This document shows, in pieces, positions 52,919-62,782 of a stretch of DNA of 64,000 nucleotides; position 1 is the first letter of the stretch, and each line of letters starts with the position of its first letter. The position numbers and the translations under genes were made by a program. Below the pieces are notes generated by a model that worked only from the letters and a program-made list of their open reading frames with translations, had not been told where the DNA came from and searched no databases. Origin of the DNA: Caulobacterales bacterium (GTDB lineage Bacteria; Pseudomonadota; Alphaproteobacteria; Caulobacterales; Aquidulcibacteraceae); the NCBI GenBank assembly GCA_017303355.1, contig JAFLCU010000007.1, positions 1 to 64,000 on the forward strand, read 5' to 3'.

Positions 52919-55087
52919 ATGCGCGGCAAGCTTTGGTTCAGCGCGGCGACGGCCGCACTTTTGATGGCCCTCCCCGCCGCCGCGCAGGATCAGCCCGGCG
53001 ACAACAGCACCACCGCGACGCTCAGCCTGGGCGCCACGATCGACGGCGCGATCGATCCCGCCGCCGATGTGGATTGGTATCGCCTGCGGCTTGAGCAAGG
53101 CCAGCGCTACACCATCACGCTCGATGGCGTCGGCGAACCGGGCCAGGCCGTCGATCCGATGCTGTCGCTCTATATCAATGGCGAGCAAGTCGCGTTCAAC
53201 GACGACGCCAACGGCACGCTGAACGCGCAAATGACCTACATCGCCACCGCCAGCGGCGAAGCGATCGTCGAGGCGCGCGCGTTCAGCGAAGCCGCGACCG
53301 GCGCCTATCGCCTCACCGCGAACGCCACGCCGCTGCCGGCGGACGACGCCGGCAATGATTCAAACACACGCGCGCGCATCACCGCCGGCCGCACAATCAA
53401 CGGCGCTATCGAATACGAAGGCGATGTCGATTGGTATCGCCTCAGCACGCGCACCGACCAGCGTTATCGCATCGCGCTTTCCGCGGCCGAAGGCGCAAAC
53501 GGCTCGCTGACCGATCCTTATCTCCGCATCATCGGCGCCGACGGCGAAGAGCTTGCCGGCAATGACGACACTGCGGACAGCCTGAACTCGGCAATCGATT
53601 TCGTGCCGCGAAGCAATGGCGACGTGTTCATCGAAGCCAGCGCCTACGCCAATGCCTACGAAGGCGCCTACACCCTCAACGTCACCGCCGAGCGCTTGCC
53701 GCGCGACGCAACGAGCGCCGACCGCAACACGCGCGGCCGCCTCAGCGCCGGGCAAACCATCAACGCCTCACTGGATTTCCCCACCGATCACGATTGGTAC
53801 CGAATCCGCCTGGAAGAAGGCCAATCTTATCGCTTTCGCCTTGCCCGCGACGGCGACAACGCGCTGGGCGATCCGTTGATCAAGATTTACGGCGCCGATG
53901 GCGCTGAGCTGGCGATGGACGATGACGGCGGCGGCAATCTGAATTCGTATCTCGAGTTCACCGCGCCGACGACCGGCAATTATTTCGTCGAGGCGCGCGG
54001 CTTCAGCGATGACGCAACTGGCGACTACGCGCTCACCGCGCAAGCCGGCGACACGCCCGCAGACACGACGACGGATGTGAGCCTTAGCGCGGATGGCGAT
54101 TTCCGCGAAGGCCTGCTCTCCCCCGCCGGTGACCGCGATTGGTATCGTCTCGACCTCGCCGAAGGCCAAGGCGTGCGCATCAGCCTCACCTCCGCGGAAT
54201 CGGGCGACGCACTCGCCGATCCCTACCTCGTGATCCACGGCCCGGATGGCGCCGAGATCGTCAGCGACGACGATGGCGGCGAGGGTCTCAATTCGTGGCT
54301 GGAATTCGTGGCCGCCACACCGGGCGCGCATTTCGTCGAGGTGCGTGGCTTCAGCGAAGACGCCGCCGGCCGCTACTACCTCAATCTTATCGCGGGCGAG
54401 ATCGGCGCCACTCCAGAGACCGCCGAGTACATAGCCGCAAACAGCGAAAGCCGCGCCAGCACGATCGGTACGGGCGATGACGTCGATTGGTACGCGGTCG
54501 AACTCGTCGAAGGCCGCCCCTATCGCTTCTATGTTGATGCGACCGAGCCAGGCGCTCTGGCTGATCCGGTGCTGACGCTTTACAACCAGGAAGGTCAGCA
54601 AGTAGCGGTCGATGATGACGGCGGCGCGGGCCTCAATTCATATCTGAGCTTCCTGTCCCCAGCCGGCGGCGCGCATTACGCGGCGGTGTCGTCGTACGGC
54701 GGCGGCACGGGCCGCTATTACATCCGCGTCGTTGACACCGACGTGCCGGGAACCCCGTACATGACGGATGAGTATCTGGACGCCGCTGGCGATGAGCGTT
54801 TGGGCGCCATCGAGATTTCCGGGGATTTGGACAGTTACCGCGTCGAGCTTGAAGTTGGCGTGCGCTATACAATCGATCTGCGCGGGCACGGTGAAAACCC
54901 GCTCGCGGACCCATACCTGGCGGTGCTCGGCATGGATGGCGAACGCGTCGCCGCTGACGACGACAGCGGCAACGGCAACGACTCGCGCCTGCGGTTCACG
55001 CCGCGTGAAAGCGGCTCGTTCTTCCTGCAGGCGAGCGGCCTTGGCGGCGCGACCGGCGGGTATCAGATTGTGATCGCGCGTCAGTAA
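52919..55087 (+). CDS. Secreted protein of six tandem PPC-type beta domains
   Basis: This 722-residue protein has a signal peptide (MRGKLWFSAATAALLMALPA, cleaved before QDQPG). GAGGGGAGAG precedes the ATG. Six repeats of about 115 residues fill the rest. Each starts with G-(D/E)-x-D-(W/S)-Y-(R/A)-(L/V) (DVDWYRLRLEQGQRY, DVDWYRLSTRTDQRY, DHDWYRIRLEEGQSY, DRDWYRLDLAEGQGV, DVDWYAVELVEGRPY, DLDSYRVELEVGVRY). Each has a middle A-D-P-x-L-x-(I/L)...DDD-G-G-G-x-N-S-x-L-x-F acidic loop, probably calcium-binding, and an ending G-x-Y-x-(L/I). These are bacterial pre-peptidase C-terminal (PPC) domains, normally appended to proteases, but no protease domain exists here. It probably acts extracellularly by binding. 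Confidence 0.88.
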   Translation: MRGKLWFSAATAALLMALPAAAQDQPGDNSTTATLSLGATIDGAIDPAADVDWYRLRLEQGQRYTITLDGVGEPGQAVDPMLSLYINGEQVAFNDDANGTLNAQMTYIATASGEAIVEARAFSEAATGAYRLTANATPLPADDAGNDSNTRARITAGRTINGAIEYEGDVDWYRLSTRTDQRYRIALSAAEGANGSLTDPYLRIIGADGEELAGNDDTADSLNSAIDFVPRSNGDVFIEASAYANAYEGAYTLNVTAERLPRDATSADRNTRGRLSAGQTINASLDFPTDHDWYRIRLEEGQSYRFRLARDGDNALGDPLIKIYGADGAELAMDDDGGGNLNSYLEFTAPTTGNYFVEARGFSDDATGDYALTAQAGDTPADTTTDVSLSADGDFREGLLSPAGDRDWYRLDLAEGQGVRISLTSAESGDALADPYLVIHGPDGAEIVSDDDGGEGLNSWLEFVAATPGAHFVEVRGFSEDAAGRYYLNLIAGEIGATPETAEYIAANSESRASTIGTGDDVDWYAVELVEGRPYRFYVDATEPGALADPVLTLYNQEGQQVAVDDDGGAGLNSYLSFLSPAGGAHYAAVSSYGGGTGRYYIRVVDTDVPGTPYMTDEYLDAAGDERLGAIEISGDLDSYRVELEVGVRYTIDLRGHGENPLADPYLAVLGMDGERVAADDDSGNGNDSRLRFTPRESGSFFLQASGLGGATGGYQIVIARQ

Positions 55088-55116
55088 GGCCAACGGCCGG
55101 GGGACGCATGCGATAG

Positions 55117-55148
55117 GCGGCGGCGCTGGCAAGAGCGCCGCCGCTTTT
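55117..55148 (+). terminator. Rho-independent terminator after the PPC-repeat gene
   Basis: An 11-bp GC stem (GCGGCGGCGCT at 55117-55127, AGCGCCGCCGC at 55134-55144) with loop GGCAAG is followed by TTTT. It ends the plus-strand transcript 30 nt past the stop codon and 11 nt before the end of the convergent aldo/keto reductase gene. Confidence 0.8.
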
Positions 55149-55158
55149 CCATTTGTGC

Positions 55159-56220
55159 TCAGCTCAAATTGCCCCAGCGCTCGCCGCCCTGGCGCTCCAG
55201 CATCCAGCCTGGATATTCCGGCTTCAGCTTCGACACCTGGTCCAGCTTGGCGAGATCGTCGCTTGAGAGCTCGACGCTGGTCGCGGCGAGATTGTCGGCG
55301 AGCTGCTGCTCGTTCTTCGCGCCGATGATGACGCTGGTGACGTGCTTTTGGTGCAGCAGCCATGAGAGCGCGATCCGCGCCACCGAGACGCCGCGCGCAT
55401 CGCCGATCTCCTTCATCACATCGATGATGTCGTGGGTCTTGTCCTTATCGACGGGCGGGAAATCGAACGCGGCGCGGCGCGCGTCGTTCGGCCCGCCATG
55501 GCGCGTGAACTTGCCGGAGAGAAAACCGCCCGCGAGCGGGCTCCACGGCAGGATCGCCAGCTGCTCATCCTTCGCCAGCGGCACGATCTCGCGTTCGAGA
55601 TCGCGGCCCGCGATCGAATAATACATCTGCAGCGATTCAAACCGCGCCAAGCCATTACGCGCGGATGCGCCCAGCGCCTTGGCGATCTGCCACGCCGCGA
55701 AATTGCAAAGCCCGATATAGCGCGCCCTCCCCGACCGCACGATCTCATCGAGCCCTTCCAGCGTTTCTTCCAGTGGCGTCACCGGATCGAACGCGTGCAC
55801 CTGATAGAGATCGACATAATCGAGCTGCAGCCGTTCAAGGCTTGCGTCGATCGCATCGAACATGTGCTTGCGCGAAAGGCCCCAGAGATTGGTGTTGGCC
55901 GCGCGCCGCTGCGCCTCCGGCGTATCCGGCCCGCCATAGGCGCCCATGCGGCCAAACACTTTGGTGGCGATCACCAATTCGTCGCGCGGCAAATCCTTGA
56001 TCGCCACACCCAGCACCTGCTCGGACAAGCCATTGGAATAAATGTCGGCCGTGTCGATGAAGGTCACGCCGCTGTCGAACGCGGCCTTGGTGAGCTTCGT
56101 GCAGGTTTCCTGCTCGAGCGCGCCGATGACTTTCCAGAAGCCGTCGCCGCCAAACGTCATCGTGCCGAGGCAGATTTCAGACACGGCAAGGCCGGTGCGG
56201 CCGAGTTTGCGATAGCGCAT
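55159..56220 (-). CDS. Aldo/keto reductase
   Basis: This 353-residue NADPH-dependent oxidoreductase of the YghZ/Tas-like group has an (alpha/beta)8 barrel. The catalytic set is visible: Asp and Tyr in FIDTADIYSNGLSEQVLG, Lys in VIATKVFGRMG, and His in YVDLYQVHAFDP. The coenzyme-binding end is IIGAKNEQQLADNLAATSVE. I chose the ATG at 56220, with GGGAG seven bases upstream; an ATG at 56226 is the alternative. Substrate unknown. Confidence 0.93.
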   Translation of the reverse strand: MRYRKLGRTGLAVSEICLGTMTFGGDGFWKVIGALEQETCTKLTKAAFDSGVTFIDTADIYSNGLSEQVLGVAIKDLPRDELVIATKVFGRMGAYGGPDTPEAQRRAANTNLWGLSRKHMFDAIDASLERLQLDYVDLYQVHAFDPVTPLEETLEGLDEIVRSGRARYIGLCNFAAWQIAKALGASARNGLARFESLQMYYSIAGRDLEREIVPLAKDEQLAILPWSPLAGGFLSGKFTRHGGPNDARRAAFDFPPVDKDKTHDIIDVMKEIGDARGVSVARIALSWLLHQKHVTSVIIGAKNEQQLADNLAATSVELSSDDLAKLDQVSKLKPEYPGWMLERQGGERWGNLS

Positions 56221-56344
56221 GCGCATTCTCCCGGGGCCGAGCGGCCCATTGGTTTGTGACAATCAAGACATGGCCAGAGATCGCGTGTTCACGGCGGCGC
56301 GCGCGGCGCGCGCGGGCGTCAGCCTTTGATAAGCGATACAGAGG

Positions 56345-56378
56345 TCGAAAAAATCGCGCCGGAGACGCGGCGCGATTT
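56345..56378 (-). terminator. Rho-independent terminator after the dienelactone-hydrolase-like gene
   Basis: On the minus strand, AAATCGCGCC-N8-GGCGCGATTT (10-bp arms, 56378-56369 and 56360-56351) runs directly into a six-T tract (about 56354-56349). This is a strong intrinsic terminator, 69 nt past the stop at 56447. It separates this gene from the aldo/keto reductase gene on the same strand. Confidence 0.85.
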
Positions 56379-56446
56379 CCTTGTCTAACACGCAAGCGCG
56401 TTTTTGGCAATTGGCGCGCGCCCAATCCGTCAAGCGCGCCAACGAC

Positions 56447-57325
56447 CTAACCCACGCCGTTCGCGCGGAACCACGCCAGGCAACGCGCCCAGCCATCGGC
56501 GGCCGCTTCGGCATTGTAGCTCTCGCGATAATCGGCGTGAAAGCCGTGCTGCACGCCCGGATAGACGATGATCCGCGAGTTCGACGGATTGTCCGCCGCT
56601 TGCAGCGACGCGCGCATCTGCTCGACGCTCTCCAACGGAATGCCGTTGTCATTCTCCGCATAGAGCCCAAGCACCGGCGTGTGCAGCGCGCCGCCAATAT
56701 CGTACGGCCACGGGCGATCTTCGTCCGCGCCCCAGCGCCCCTGCGCCGGTTTCACAACGCGGCCGTACCAAGCCACGCCGGCTTTGATCTCCGGAAAGCG
56801 CGCCGCGGCCATCCACACCACCGTGCCGCCCCAGCAAAAACCGGTGATTCCGATCGCGTCGCCTTGCGCGAAGCGTTGGCCTTTCAGCCAATTGATCGCG
56901 CCTTGCGTATCGAGCATTACCTGTTCGTGGTTGGCCGTGCCGACAATGGCGAGAATGGCCTGGAAATCCGTCATCGGCGCGGGATCGCCAGCGCGGTCGA
57001 AATAATCCGGCGCGATCGCGACATAGCCCTCGCGCGCGAAACGCCGGCACACATCCTTGATGTAGTCGTGGATGCCGAAAATCTCATTCACGACGATCAC
57101 GCACGGATGGCGCCCGCTCGCACTCGGCCGCGCCACGTAGGCCGGCAAGCCGTATCCGGCCGCGCCTTCGATATGCATATCTTCGATGATCAGCTCATCG
57201 CTCGGCGTCGTGACGGGCGATGCGCACGAAGAGACAGCGGCGGTTGCGTATCCCGTGAAAAACAGCGAGGCCGCGATCGAGCGGCGTGTCGGCGGCGGAT
57301 TTCCCTCTGGCGTGAGCAAGCGCAT
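56447..57325 (-). CDS. Dienelactone hydrolase family protein with Tat/lipoprotein-like signal
   Basis: This 292-residue alpha/beta hydrolase has the family's Cys-Asp-His triad: Cys164 in GITGFCWGGTVVW, Asp226 in LYAENDNGIP and His260 in PGVQHGFHADYR. The N-terminus PPTRRSIAASLFFTGYATAA with VSSC carries a twin-arginine pair and a lipobox cysteine (34), so it is exported, unlike the cytoplasmic clcD-type enzyme. The ATG at 57325 has GGGAGAG just upstream. The real substrate is unknown. It is divergent from the M48 protease gene (98 nt). Confidence 0.9.
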   Translation of the reverse strand: MRLLTPEGNPPPTRRSIAASLFFTGYATAAVSSCASPVTTPSDELIIEDMHIEGAAGYGLPAYVARPSASGRHPCVIVVNEIFGIHDYIKDVCRRFAREGYVAIAPDYFDRAGDPAPMTDFQAILAIVGTANHEQVMLDTQGAINWLKGQRFAQGDAIGITGFCWGGTVVWMAAARFPEIKAGVAWYGRVVKPAQGRWGADEDRPWPYDIGGALHTPVLGLYAENDNGIPLESVEQMRASLQAADNPSNSRIIVYPGVQHGFHADYRESYNAEAAADGWARCLAWFRANGVG

Positions 57326-57423
57326 ACGTCTCTCCCTCGGTCGCGCCCGTCGCGCATCCCCTTGCCGGATACATGGTTCGGGTTCAGGCTCTGAGCCAGT
57401 CAAATTTGTCGGGGGACAAAATT

Positions 57424-58785
57424 ATGCGCTTGGTTGGCTTTGCTGCGTTCGCGGCGGCGTTCGCATGTGCGGGAGCGGCGATGGCCGCCACGCCTCTGCC
57501 CTTCAATCCCGAACTCGCCACCCACGCCTGGCTCGCCACCATGGGTGAGGAAGCCACTGCGCGCTCGAACGCCTATTTCGAGGGCGGCTATCTGATCGAC
57601 TTCGCGGGCACGGCGCTCTCGATCCTGGTCGCCGGACTCATCCTCGTGCTGGGTTGGGCGCGCGGCGTGCGCACTTGGCTCGAAAAGACCGTGAAATGGT
57701 TCCCGCTCGTCGCGCTCGGCGTGGCGTTCGTGGTGAATTTGCTTTCGACCATCATCACCTTCCCTTTCACCTATTATGTCGGCTTCGTGCGCGAGCATCG
57801 CTACGATCTCTCGACGCAAACCTTCGCCGAATGGTTTGGCGAGCAAGCCATGGGCGCGGGCATCGGCCTCGTCGTCGGTTCGATCTTCCTGGCGATCCTC
57901 TACGTGATCATCCGCGCCGCGAAAAACACCTGGTGGATTTGGGGCTCGCTCGTGACGATCGCGTTCGTCGCGGTGTTCAGCATGGTGGCGCCGGTGTTCA
58001 TCTCGCCGCTGTTCAACACCTACACGCCGATGGAGCAAGGCGAGCTACGCGACAGCATCCTCGCCATGGCGCAGGCCAACGGCGTGCCGGCCGACAACGT
58101 CTATGTCTATGACCGCTCGCGCCAGACCAATTCGATCAGCGCCAATGTCTCCGGCATGTTTGGCACCACGCGCATCTCGCTCGCCGACACCTTGCTTGAA
58201 CGCGCAAGCCCCGAAGCGACGCGCGCCGTGATGGGCCACGAAATCGGCCATTACGTCTTGGGCCACACCTATTCGATCATGGTGATGATGACGGGCATGA
58301 TCGTCATCATGTTCGCCATCGTGCATTTCGGCTTCCGCGCGCTGGCGAAGAACGAGCGCTGGGGCATTCGCGACATCGCCGATCCCGCGGGCTTGCCGCT
58401 GATCATGGTGATCATCGCCGTGGTCGGGCTCTTCACCGCGCCGATCCAGCGCAACATCATCTATTTCCACGAACAGCAAGCCGACATGTTCGGCCTCAAC
58501 GCCGCGCGCGAGCCCGACGGCTTCGCCGAAGCGGCCGTGCTGCTTTCCGAATATCGCAAGATGGAGCCGTCCGCGCTCGAGGAATGGTTCTTCTACGATC
58601 ACCCGTCGGGCTGGAATCGCGTGCACAATTCGATGGTGTGGAAAGCGCACGAAATCCAAGCCGGCCGCTTGCCCCCCTCGCCCGGCGGCCCACCCGAAGG
58701 CTGGCGCCCCGATTTCGTCGTCGCCCGCGAAGCGGCTAGCGCTCCGCCGGCTGCGGAACCGTCACCCGCCGCACCGTCAGATTGA
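57424..58785 (+). CDS. M48 family membrane metalloprotease (CAAX protease 1/Ste24-like)
   Basis: This is a 453-residue protein. Its cleavable-looking N-terminus MRLVGFAAFAAAFACAGAAM is followed by several membrane helices (about 57-180, 285-345). Zinc site: HEIGH at 272-276 in VMGHEIGHYVLGHTYS, with the third ligand in YFHEQQADMFGLNAAREPDG. The Ste24 block GFVREHRYDLSTQTFAEWFG and the ending YDHPSGWNRVHNSM (with the DHP-(S/P)...R motif) show that it is a CAAX-protease-1-type enzyme. Bacteria mostly lack CAAX proteins, so it may clear membrane proteins. The ATG at 57424 follows TCGGGGGAC. The C-terminal Ala/Pro tail overlaps alkB by 50 nt. Confidence 0.93.
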   Translation: MRLVGFAAFAAAFACAGAAMAATPLPFNPELATHAWLATMGEEATARSNAYFEGGYLIDFAGTALSILVAGLILVLGWARGVRTWLEKTVKWFPLVALGVAFVVNLLSTIITFPFTYYVGFVREHRYDLSTQTFAEWFGEQAMGAGIGLVVGSIFLAILYVIIRAAKNTWWIWGSLVTIAFVAVFSMVAPVFISPLFNTYTPMEQGELRDSILAMAQANGVPADNVYVYDRSRQTNSISANVSGMFGTTRISLADTLLERASPEATRAVMGHEIGHYVLGHTYSIMVMMTGMIVIMFAIVHFGFRALAKNERWGIRDIADPAGLPLIMVIIAVVGLFTAPIQRNIIYFHEQQADMFGLNAAREPDGFAEAAVLLSEYRKMEPSALEEWFFYDHPSGWNRVHNSMVWKAHEIQAGRLPPSPGGPPEGWRPDFVVAREAASAPPAAEPSPAAPSD

Positions 58786-59374
58786 TCCGTCCGCCTTTCG
58801 GCAAGAGCCGCGACGTGCCGGTCATGATGCGGTCGACGCCGTGATACGCACGTCGCGCGGCGCCGCCGAGCATGCACACATCGCCTGAGGCCAAGCGCAC
58901 ACTGCTCGTCGGGTCGGAACGCAGCGAGCCGCCAATACGAAAGAGCGCGGTGTCGCCGAGCGAGATCGACAGCACGGGCGCGTCCCACGCGTCCTCGTCG
59001 CTATCGACGTGCAGCCCCATGCGTGCATCGCCTTCGTAGTAATTCACCAGGCATGCTTCAGGCGGCGCATCGTAGCCGGAAAGCTTCGTCCAGAGGTCGA
59101 GCACTTGTTCGGGCATGTCCGGCCACGGCTTGCCCGTCTCGGGGTGCGTGTCCTGATAGCGATAGCCCTGCTCTTTGTCGGTCACCCAACCGAGCGCGCC
59201 GAAATTCGTCATCCGCACCCGCATCGGCAGCCCCGATTTCGGCATGCGCGGAATGTAGAACGGCGCGGCCCGGAAGCGCTGAAACACCGCGTCGCGCAGC
59301 GCCTCCTGCGCCACGCGATCCAGCAGGCCAGGCCAGAGCCGGAAGCCGTCGAGGTCGGAGGCCGGGCGGGTCAT
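58736..59374 (-). CDS. alkB: AlkB-like alkylated-DNA dioxygenase
   Basis: This 212-residue 2OG-Fe(II) enzyme has an H-x-D at 122-124 (GLHVDSDED), a distal His178 in RRAYHGVDRI and arginines in GGRINLTVRR that bind 2-oxoglutarate and substrate. CLVNYYEGDARMGLHVDSDE is the standard AlkB N-Y-Y-x-x-x-x-x-M-x-x-H-x-D block. The start is ATG 59374 with GGAGGC upstream. It reverses 1-methyladenine/3-methylcytosine damage in the family. It converges with the M48 gene, overlapping by 50 nt. Confidence 0.95.
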   Translation of the reverse strand: MTRPASDLDGFRLWPGLLDRVAQEALRDAVFQRFRAAPFYIPRMPKSGLPMRVRMTNFGALGWVTDKEQGYRYQDTHPETGKPWPDMPEQVLDLWTKLSGYDAPPEACLVNYYEGDARMGLHVDSDEDAWDAPVLSISLGDTALFRIGGSLRSDPTSSVRLASGDVCMLGGAARRAYHGVDRIMTGTSRLLPKGGRINLTVRRVTVPQPAER

Positions 59375-59670
59375 GATGGCATGCCTCCAGGCATTCGGTT
59401 TCTTTTTTGTTCCCGTTCGGGCTTGAGCCGGATCAAGACCCAGCGGCCGCGGGGCTATTTCCCTGCGACGAATGCGGATAGCACGCTCCGAAAGCCTTGC
59501 GCGACGTGGGCGATACACCACATGAACCGGGAAACGAACGACCTGGAGCTTTGAGGGGGCGACGGGTCGGTCAATCGGAACCGAAGAAGCAACAGGACGC
59601 GCGCTTCAAGGACGCCTATTTGGGTCCGTGAAACGGGGCCGCGCTGCTGGAAAGGAATGAGGACTAAGAG

Positions 59671-61575
59671 ATGGGAAAAGTCATCGGGATCGACCTTGGT
59701 ACGACGAATTCGTGCGTCGCCGTCATGGAGGGCGCCACGCCTAAGGTGATCGTCAATGCCGAAGGCTCCAACACCACCCCGTCGGTGGTGGCGTTCACCG
59801 ACAAGGGCGAGCGCCTGTTGGGCGTTCAAGCCGTGCGCCAAGCCATCACCAATCCTGAGCACACCTATTACGCGGTGAAGCGCCTGATCGGCCGCTCCTC
59901 CGACGATCCGATCGCCAAGAAGGACGCCGAGCTCGTCCCCTACAAGATCGTGCGCGGCCCGAACGGCGACGCGTGGATCCAAGGCCGCGACAAGCAATAC
60001 GCGCCGTCCGAAATTTCCGCCTTCGTGCTGCAGAAGATGAAGCAGACGGCCGAGGATTATCTCGGCGAGACGGTGACGCAGGCCGTCATCACCGTGCCGG
60101 CGTATTTCAACGACGCACAGCGCCAAGCCACCAAGGACGCCGGCAAGATCGCCGGCCTTGAAGTGCTGCGCATCATCAACGAACCGACAGCCGCGGCCCT
60201 CGCCTACGGGCTCGACAAGGGCGCGCAAAGCAAGACCATCGCCGTCTATGACCTCGGCGGCGGCACGTTCGACGTTTCGATCCTGGAAATCGGCGACGGC
60301 GTGTTCGAAGTCCGCTCCACCAATGGCGATACGTTCCTGGGCGGCGAGGATTTCGACATCCGCATCCTCAATTACCTCGCCGACGAATTCAAAAAGCAGA
60401 ACGGCGTCGATCTGCGCCAGGACAAGCTCGCGCTGCAGCGCTTGAAGGAAGTGTCCGAGCAAGCGAAGAAGGAACTCTCCTCGCGTTCGGAATTCGATGT
60501 GTCGGTGCCGTTCATCAGCGCCAACGCCTCGGGCCCGCTGCACCTCAACATGAAGCTGACGCGCGCGAAATATGAAAGCCTGGTCGAGGACCTGGTTCAG
60601 CGCACGCTCGCACCTTGCAAGTCGGCGCTGAAGGACGCCGGCCTCTCCGCCAGCGACATCAAGGAAGTCGTGCTCGTCGGCGGCATGACGCGCATGCCGA
60701 AGATCCAGCAGGTCGTGAAGGAATTCTTCGGCCGCGAACCGCACAAGGGCGTCAACCCGGATGAGGTCGTGGCCGTCGGCGCCGCGATCCAGGCCGGCGT
60801 GCTGCAAGGCGACGTGAAGAACGTCGTGCTGCTCGACGTCACCCCGCTCTCGCTTGGCATCGAAACACTTGGCGGCGTGTTCACGCGCCTGATCGAACGC
60901 AACACCACGATCCCGACCAAGAAGAGCCAAATCTTCTCGACCGCCGAGGACAATCAGCAGGCCGTGACCATTCGCGTGTTCCAAGGTGAGCGCGAAATGG
61001 CGGCGGACAACCGTCCGCTCGGCCAGTTCGACCTGGTCGGCATCCCCTCCGCCCCGCGCGGCATGCCGCAAATCGAGGTCACCTTCGACATCGACGCGAA
61101 CGGCATCGTCTCGGTCGGCGCCAAGGATAAGGCGACCAACAAAGAGCAGAACATGCGCATCCAGCCGTCGGGCGGCCTGTCCGACAGCGATATCCAGCGC
61201 ATGGTCAAGGAAGCCGAAGAGCACGCCGGCGAAGACAAAGCCAAGCGCGAACTGGTGGAAGCCAAGAACCAAGGCGAGGCCTTGATCCACGCTACCGAAA
61301 AGCAGCTCGCCGATAACGGCGACAAAGTTCCGGCCAGCGACAAGCAAGGCATCGAAGCCGCGATCGCCGCCCTCCGCACAGCGCTTGAAGGCGACAATAC
61401 AGGCGACATCGCCGCCAAGACTCAAGCGCTCGTGCAAGCGTCGATGAAGATCGGCGAAGCGCTCTACGGCGGCGCCGGCCCCGGCGGCGACACCGATGGC
61501 GGCGGCGCCAGCCAGAACGAAGAAGGCGTCGTCGACGCCGACTTCGAGGAAGTCGACGGCAAGAAAAGCGCCTAA
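59671..61575 (+). CDS. dnaK: Chaperone protein DnaK (Hsp70)
   Basis: This 634-residue Hsp70 starts [20 protein letters not shown]. It has the second phosphate loop [19 protein letters not shown] and [17 protein letters not shown]. The substrate-binding domain begins [20 protein letters not shown]. It ends with the acidic [28 protein letters not shown] precedes the start. A CCTATTT at 59615-59621 could be a -10 of a heat-shock sigma promoter, but no matching -35 is clear. The 296-nt upstream gap is shared with alkB. Confidence 0.98.
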   Translation: MGKVIGIDLGTTNSCVAVMEGATPKVIVNAEGSNTTPSVVAFTDKGERLLGVQAVRQAITNPEHTYYAVKRLIGRSSDDPIAKKDAELVPYKIVRGPNGDAWIQGRDKQYAPSEISAFVLQKMKQTAEDYLGETVTQAVITVPAYFNDAQRQATKDAGKIAGLEVLRIINEPTAAALAYGLDKGAQSKTIAVYDLGGGTFDVSILEIGDGVFEVRSTNGDTFLGGEDFDIRILNYLADEFKKQNGVDLRQDKLALQRLKEVSEQAKKELSSRSEFDVSVPFISANASGPLHLNMKLTRAKYESLVEDLVQRTLAPCKSALKDAGLSASDIKEVVLVGGMTRMPKIQQVVKEFFGREPHKGVNPDEVVAVGAAIQAGVLQGDVKNVVLLDVTPLSLGIETLGGVFTRLIERNTTIPTKKSQIFSTAEDNQQAVTIRVFQGEREMAADNRPLGQFDLVGIPSAPRGMPQIEVTFDIDANGIVSVGAKDKATNKEQNMRIQPSGGLSDSDIQRMVKEAEEHAGEDKAKRELVEAKNQGEALIHATEKQLADNGDKVPASDKQGIEAAIAALRTALEGDNTGDIAAKTQALVQASMKIGEALYGGAGPGGDTDGGGASQNEEGVVDADFEEVDGKKSA

Positions 61576-61602
61576 ACGCCCTTCGCGCGTGGATGACCTC
61601 GC

Positions 61603-62763
61603 ATGACCGCTAGCCGCGATTATTACGAGATACTTGGCGTGCCGCGCGACGCGGACCAGGCGGCCATCAAGTCCGCCTTCCGCAAGCTCGCCATGAAACT
61701 GCACCCGGATCAAAACCCCGGGTGCAAAGTCTCGGAAGAGAAGTTCAAGGAAATCGGCGAAGCTTATTCCGTGCTCTCGGATCCCGAGAAGCGCGCGCAA
61801 TATGACCGCTTCGGCAAAACCTTTGACGGCGGCGGCGGTCCGGGCTTCGGCCCAGGGGCCGCGGGCTTCAACGACTTTTCCGATATCTTCAACGAGATTT
61901 TCGGCGGCGGCTTCGAGGACATGTTCGCGCGCGGCGGCGGGCGCGGGCCTCGCAACGGCCCCGAACGAGGCGCCGATCTGCGCTACGATGTCGAGATCAC
62001 GCTCGAACAAGCTTTCCGCGGCATGGAGCGCGAAATCGTCGTGCCGCGCGCGCATGCGTGCGAGCCTTGCGGCGGCACCGGCTCCGAAGGCAAGGCGCCC
62101 TTGGAAACCTGCCGCACCTGCAACGGCGCCGGCCAAGTGCGCGCAAGCCAAGGCATGTTCCGCATCGTGCGCACCTGCCCTGCCTGCCACGGCCGCGGCC
62201 AAGCCATCAAGACGCCGTGCAAATCCTGCGGCGGGCGAGGCCTCACGCAAAAAGAGCGCACGCTCTCGGTAAAAATCCCCGCCGGCGTCGAGGATGGCAC
62301 GCGCATCCGTCTCGCCGGCGAAGGCGATATGGGCCAGCGCGGCGGGCCTGCTGGCGATCTCTATCTCTTTCTCTCGGTGAAGCCGCACGCCCTGTTCGAG
62401 CGCGACGGCCCCGATCTCTATTGCCGCGCCCCGGCGCCCATGTGCAAGGCAGCGCTCGGCGGCGAGATGGAAATCCCCACCATCGACGGCGATCGCACCA
62501 AGGTGACGATCCCCGCCGGCGCGCAAACCGGGCGCCGCTTCCGCATCAAAGGCAAAGGCATGACGCACCTACGCTCGAAGGAGCGTGGCGATCTGCATGT
62601 CGAATTGCTTGTGGAAACGCCGGTGAATTTGACCGCCAAGCAGCGCAAGCTGCTCGAGGAATTCGCCAAGGATTGCGGCGAGGAAGCCCACCCGCAAACC
62701 CAAGGCTTTTTCGACACCGTGAAAAAGTTCTTCGACAACGGCAACGACCCGCTGGTGCGTTAG
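61603..62763 (+). CDS. dnaJ: Chaperone protein DnaJ (Hsp40)
   Basis: This is a 386-residue type I DnaJ. The J domain has RKLAMKLHPDQNPGCKVSEE with the H-P-D tripeptide. A Gly/Phe-rich linker follows. Four C-x-x-C-x-G-x-G zinc repeats (CEPCGGTGSEG, CRTCNGAGQV, CPACHGRGQA, CKSCGGRGL) come next, then the C-terminal substrate domains. It lies 27 nt after dnaK, in one operon with it. Confidence 0.98.
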   Translation: MTASRDYYEILGVPRDADQAAIKSAFRKLAMKLHPDQNPGCKVSEEKFKEIGEAYSVLSDPEKRAQYDRFGKTFDGGGGPGFGPGAAGFNDFSDIFNEIFGGGFEDMFARGGGRGPRNGPERGADLRYDVEITLEQAFRGMEREIVVPRAHACEPCGGTGSEGKAPLETCRTCNGAGQVRASQGMFRIVRTCPACHGRGQAIKTPCKSCGGRGLTQKERTLSVKIPAGVEDGTRIRLAGEGDMGQRGGPAGDLYLFLSVKPHALFERDGPDLYCRAPAPMCKAALGGEMEIPTIDGDRTKVTIPAGAQTGRRFRIKGKGMTHLRSKERGDLHVELLVETPVNLTAKQRKLLEEFAKDCGEEAHPQTQGFFDTVKKFFDNGNDPLVR

Positions 62764-62782
62764 GCGCTCGCTCGAGGCAGCA

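Noticed and set aside
56177..56425. Minus-strand ORF of 82 codons overlapping the aldo/keto reductase start
   Set aside because: It contains the terminator hairpin at 56351-56378 and has a composition typical of chance frames.
59560..59670. CIRCE element or heat-shock sigma promoter at dnaK
   Set aside because: No TTAGCACTC-N9-GAGTGCTAA is present. CCTATTT at 59615 fits a heat-shock -10, but no suitable -35 is found at the right distance.
59455..62568. Very long (1037-codon) minus-strand open frame across dnaK and dnaJ
   Set aside because: Antisense shadow of strongly conserved GC-rich genes; low-complexity composition and no family resemblance.
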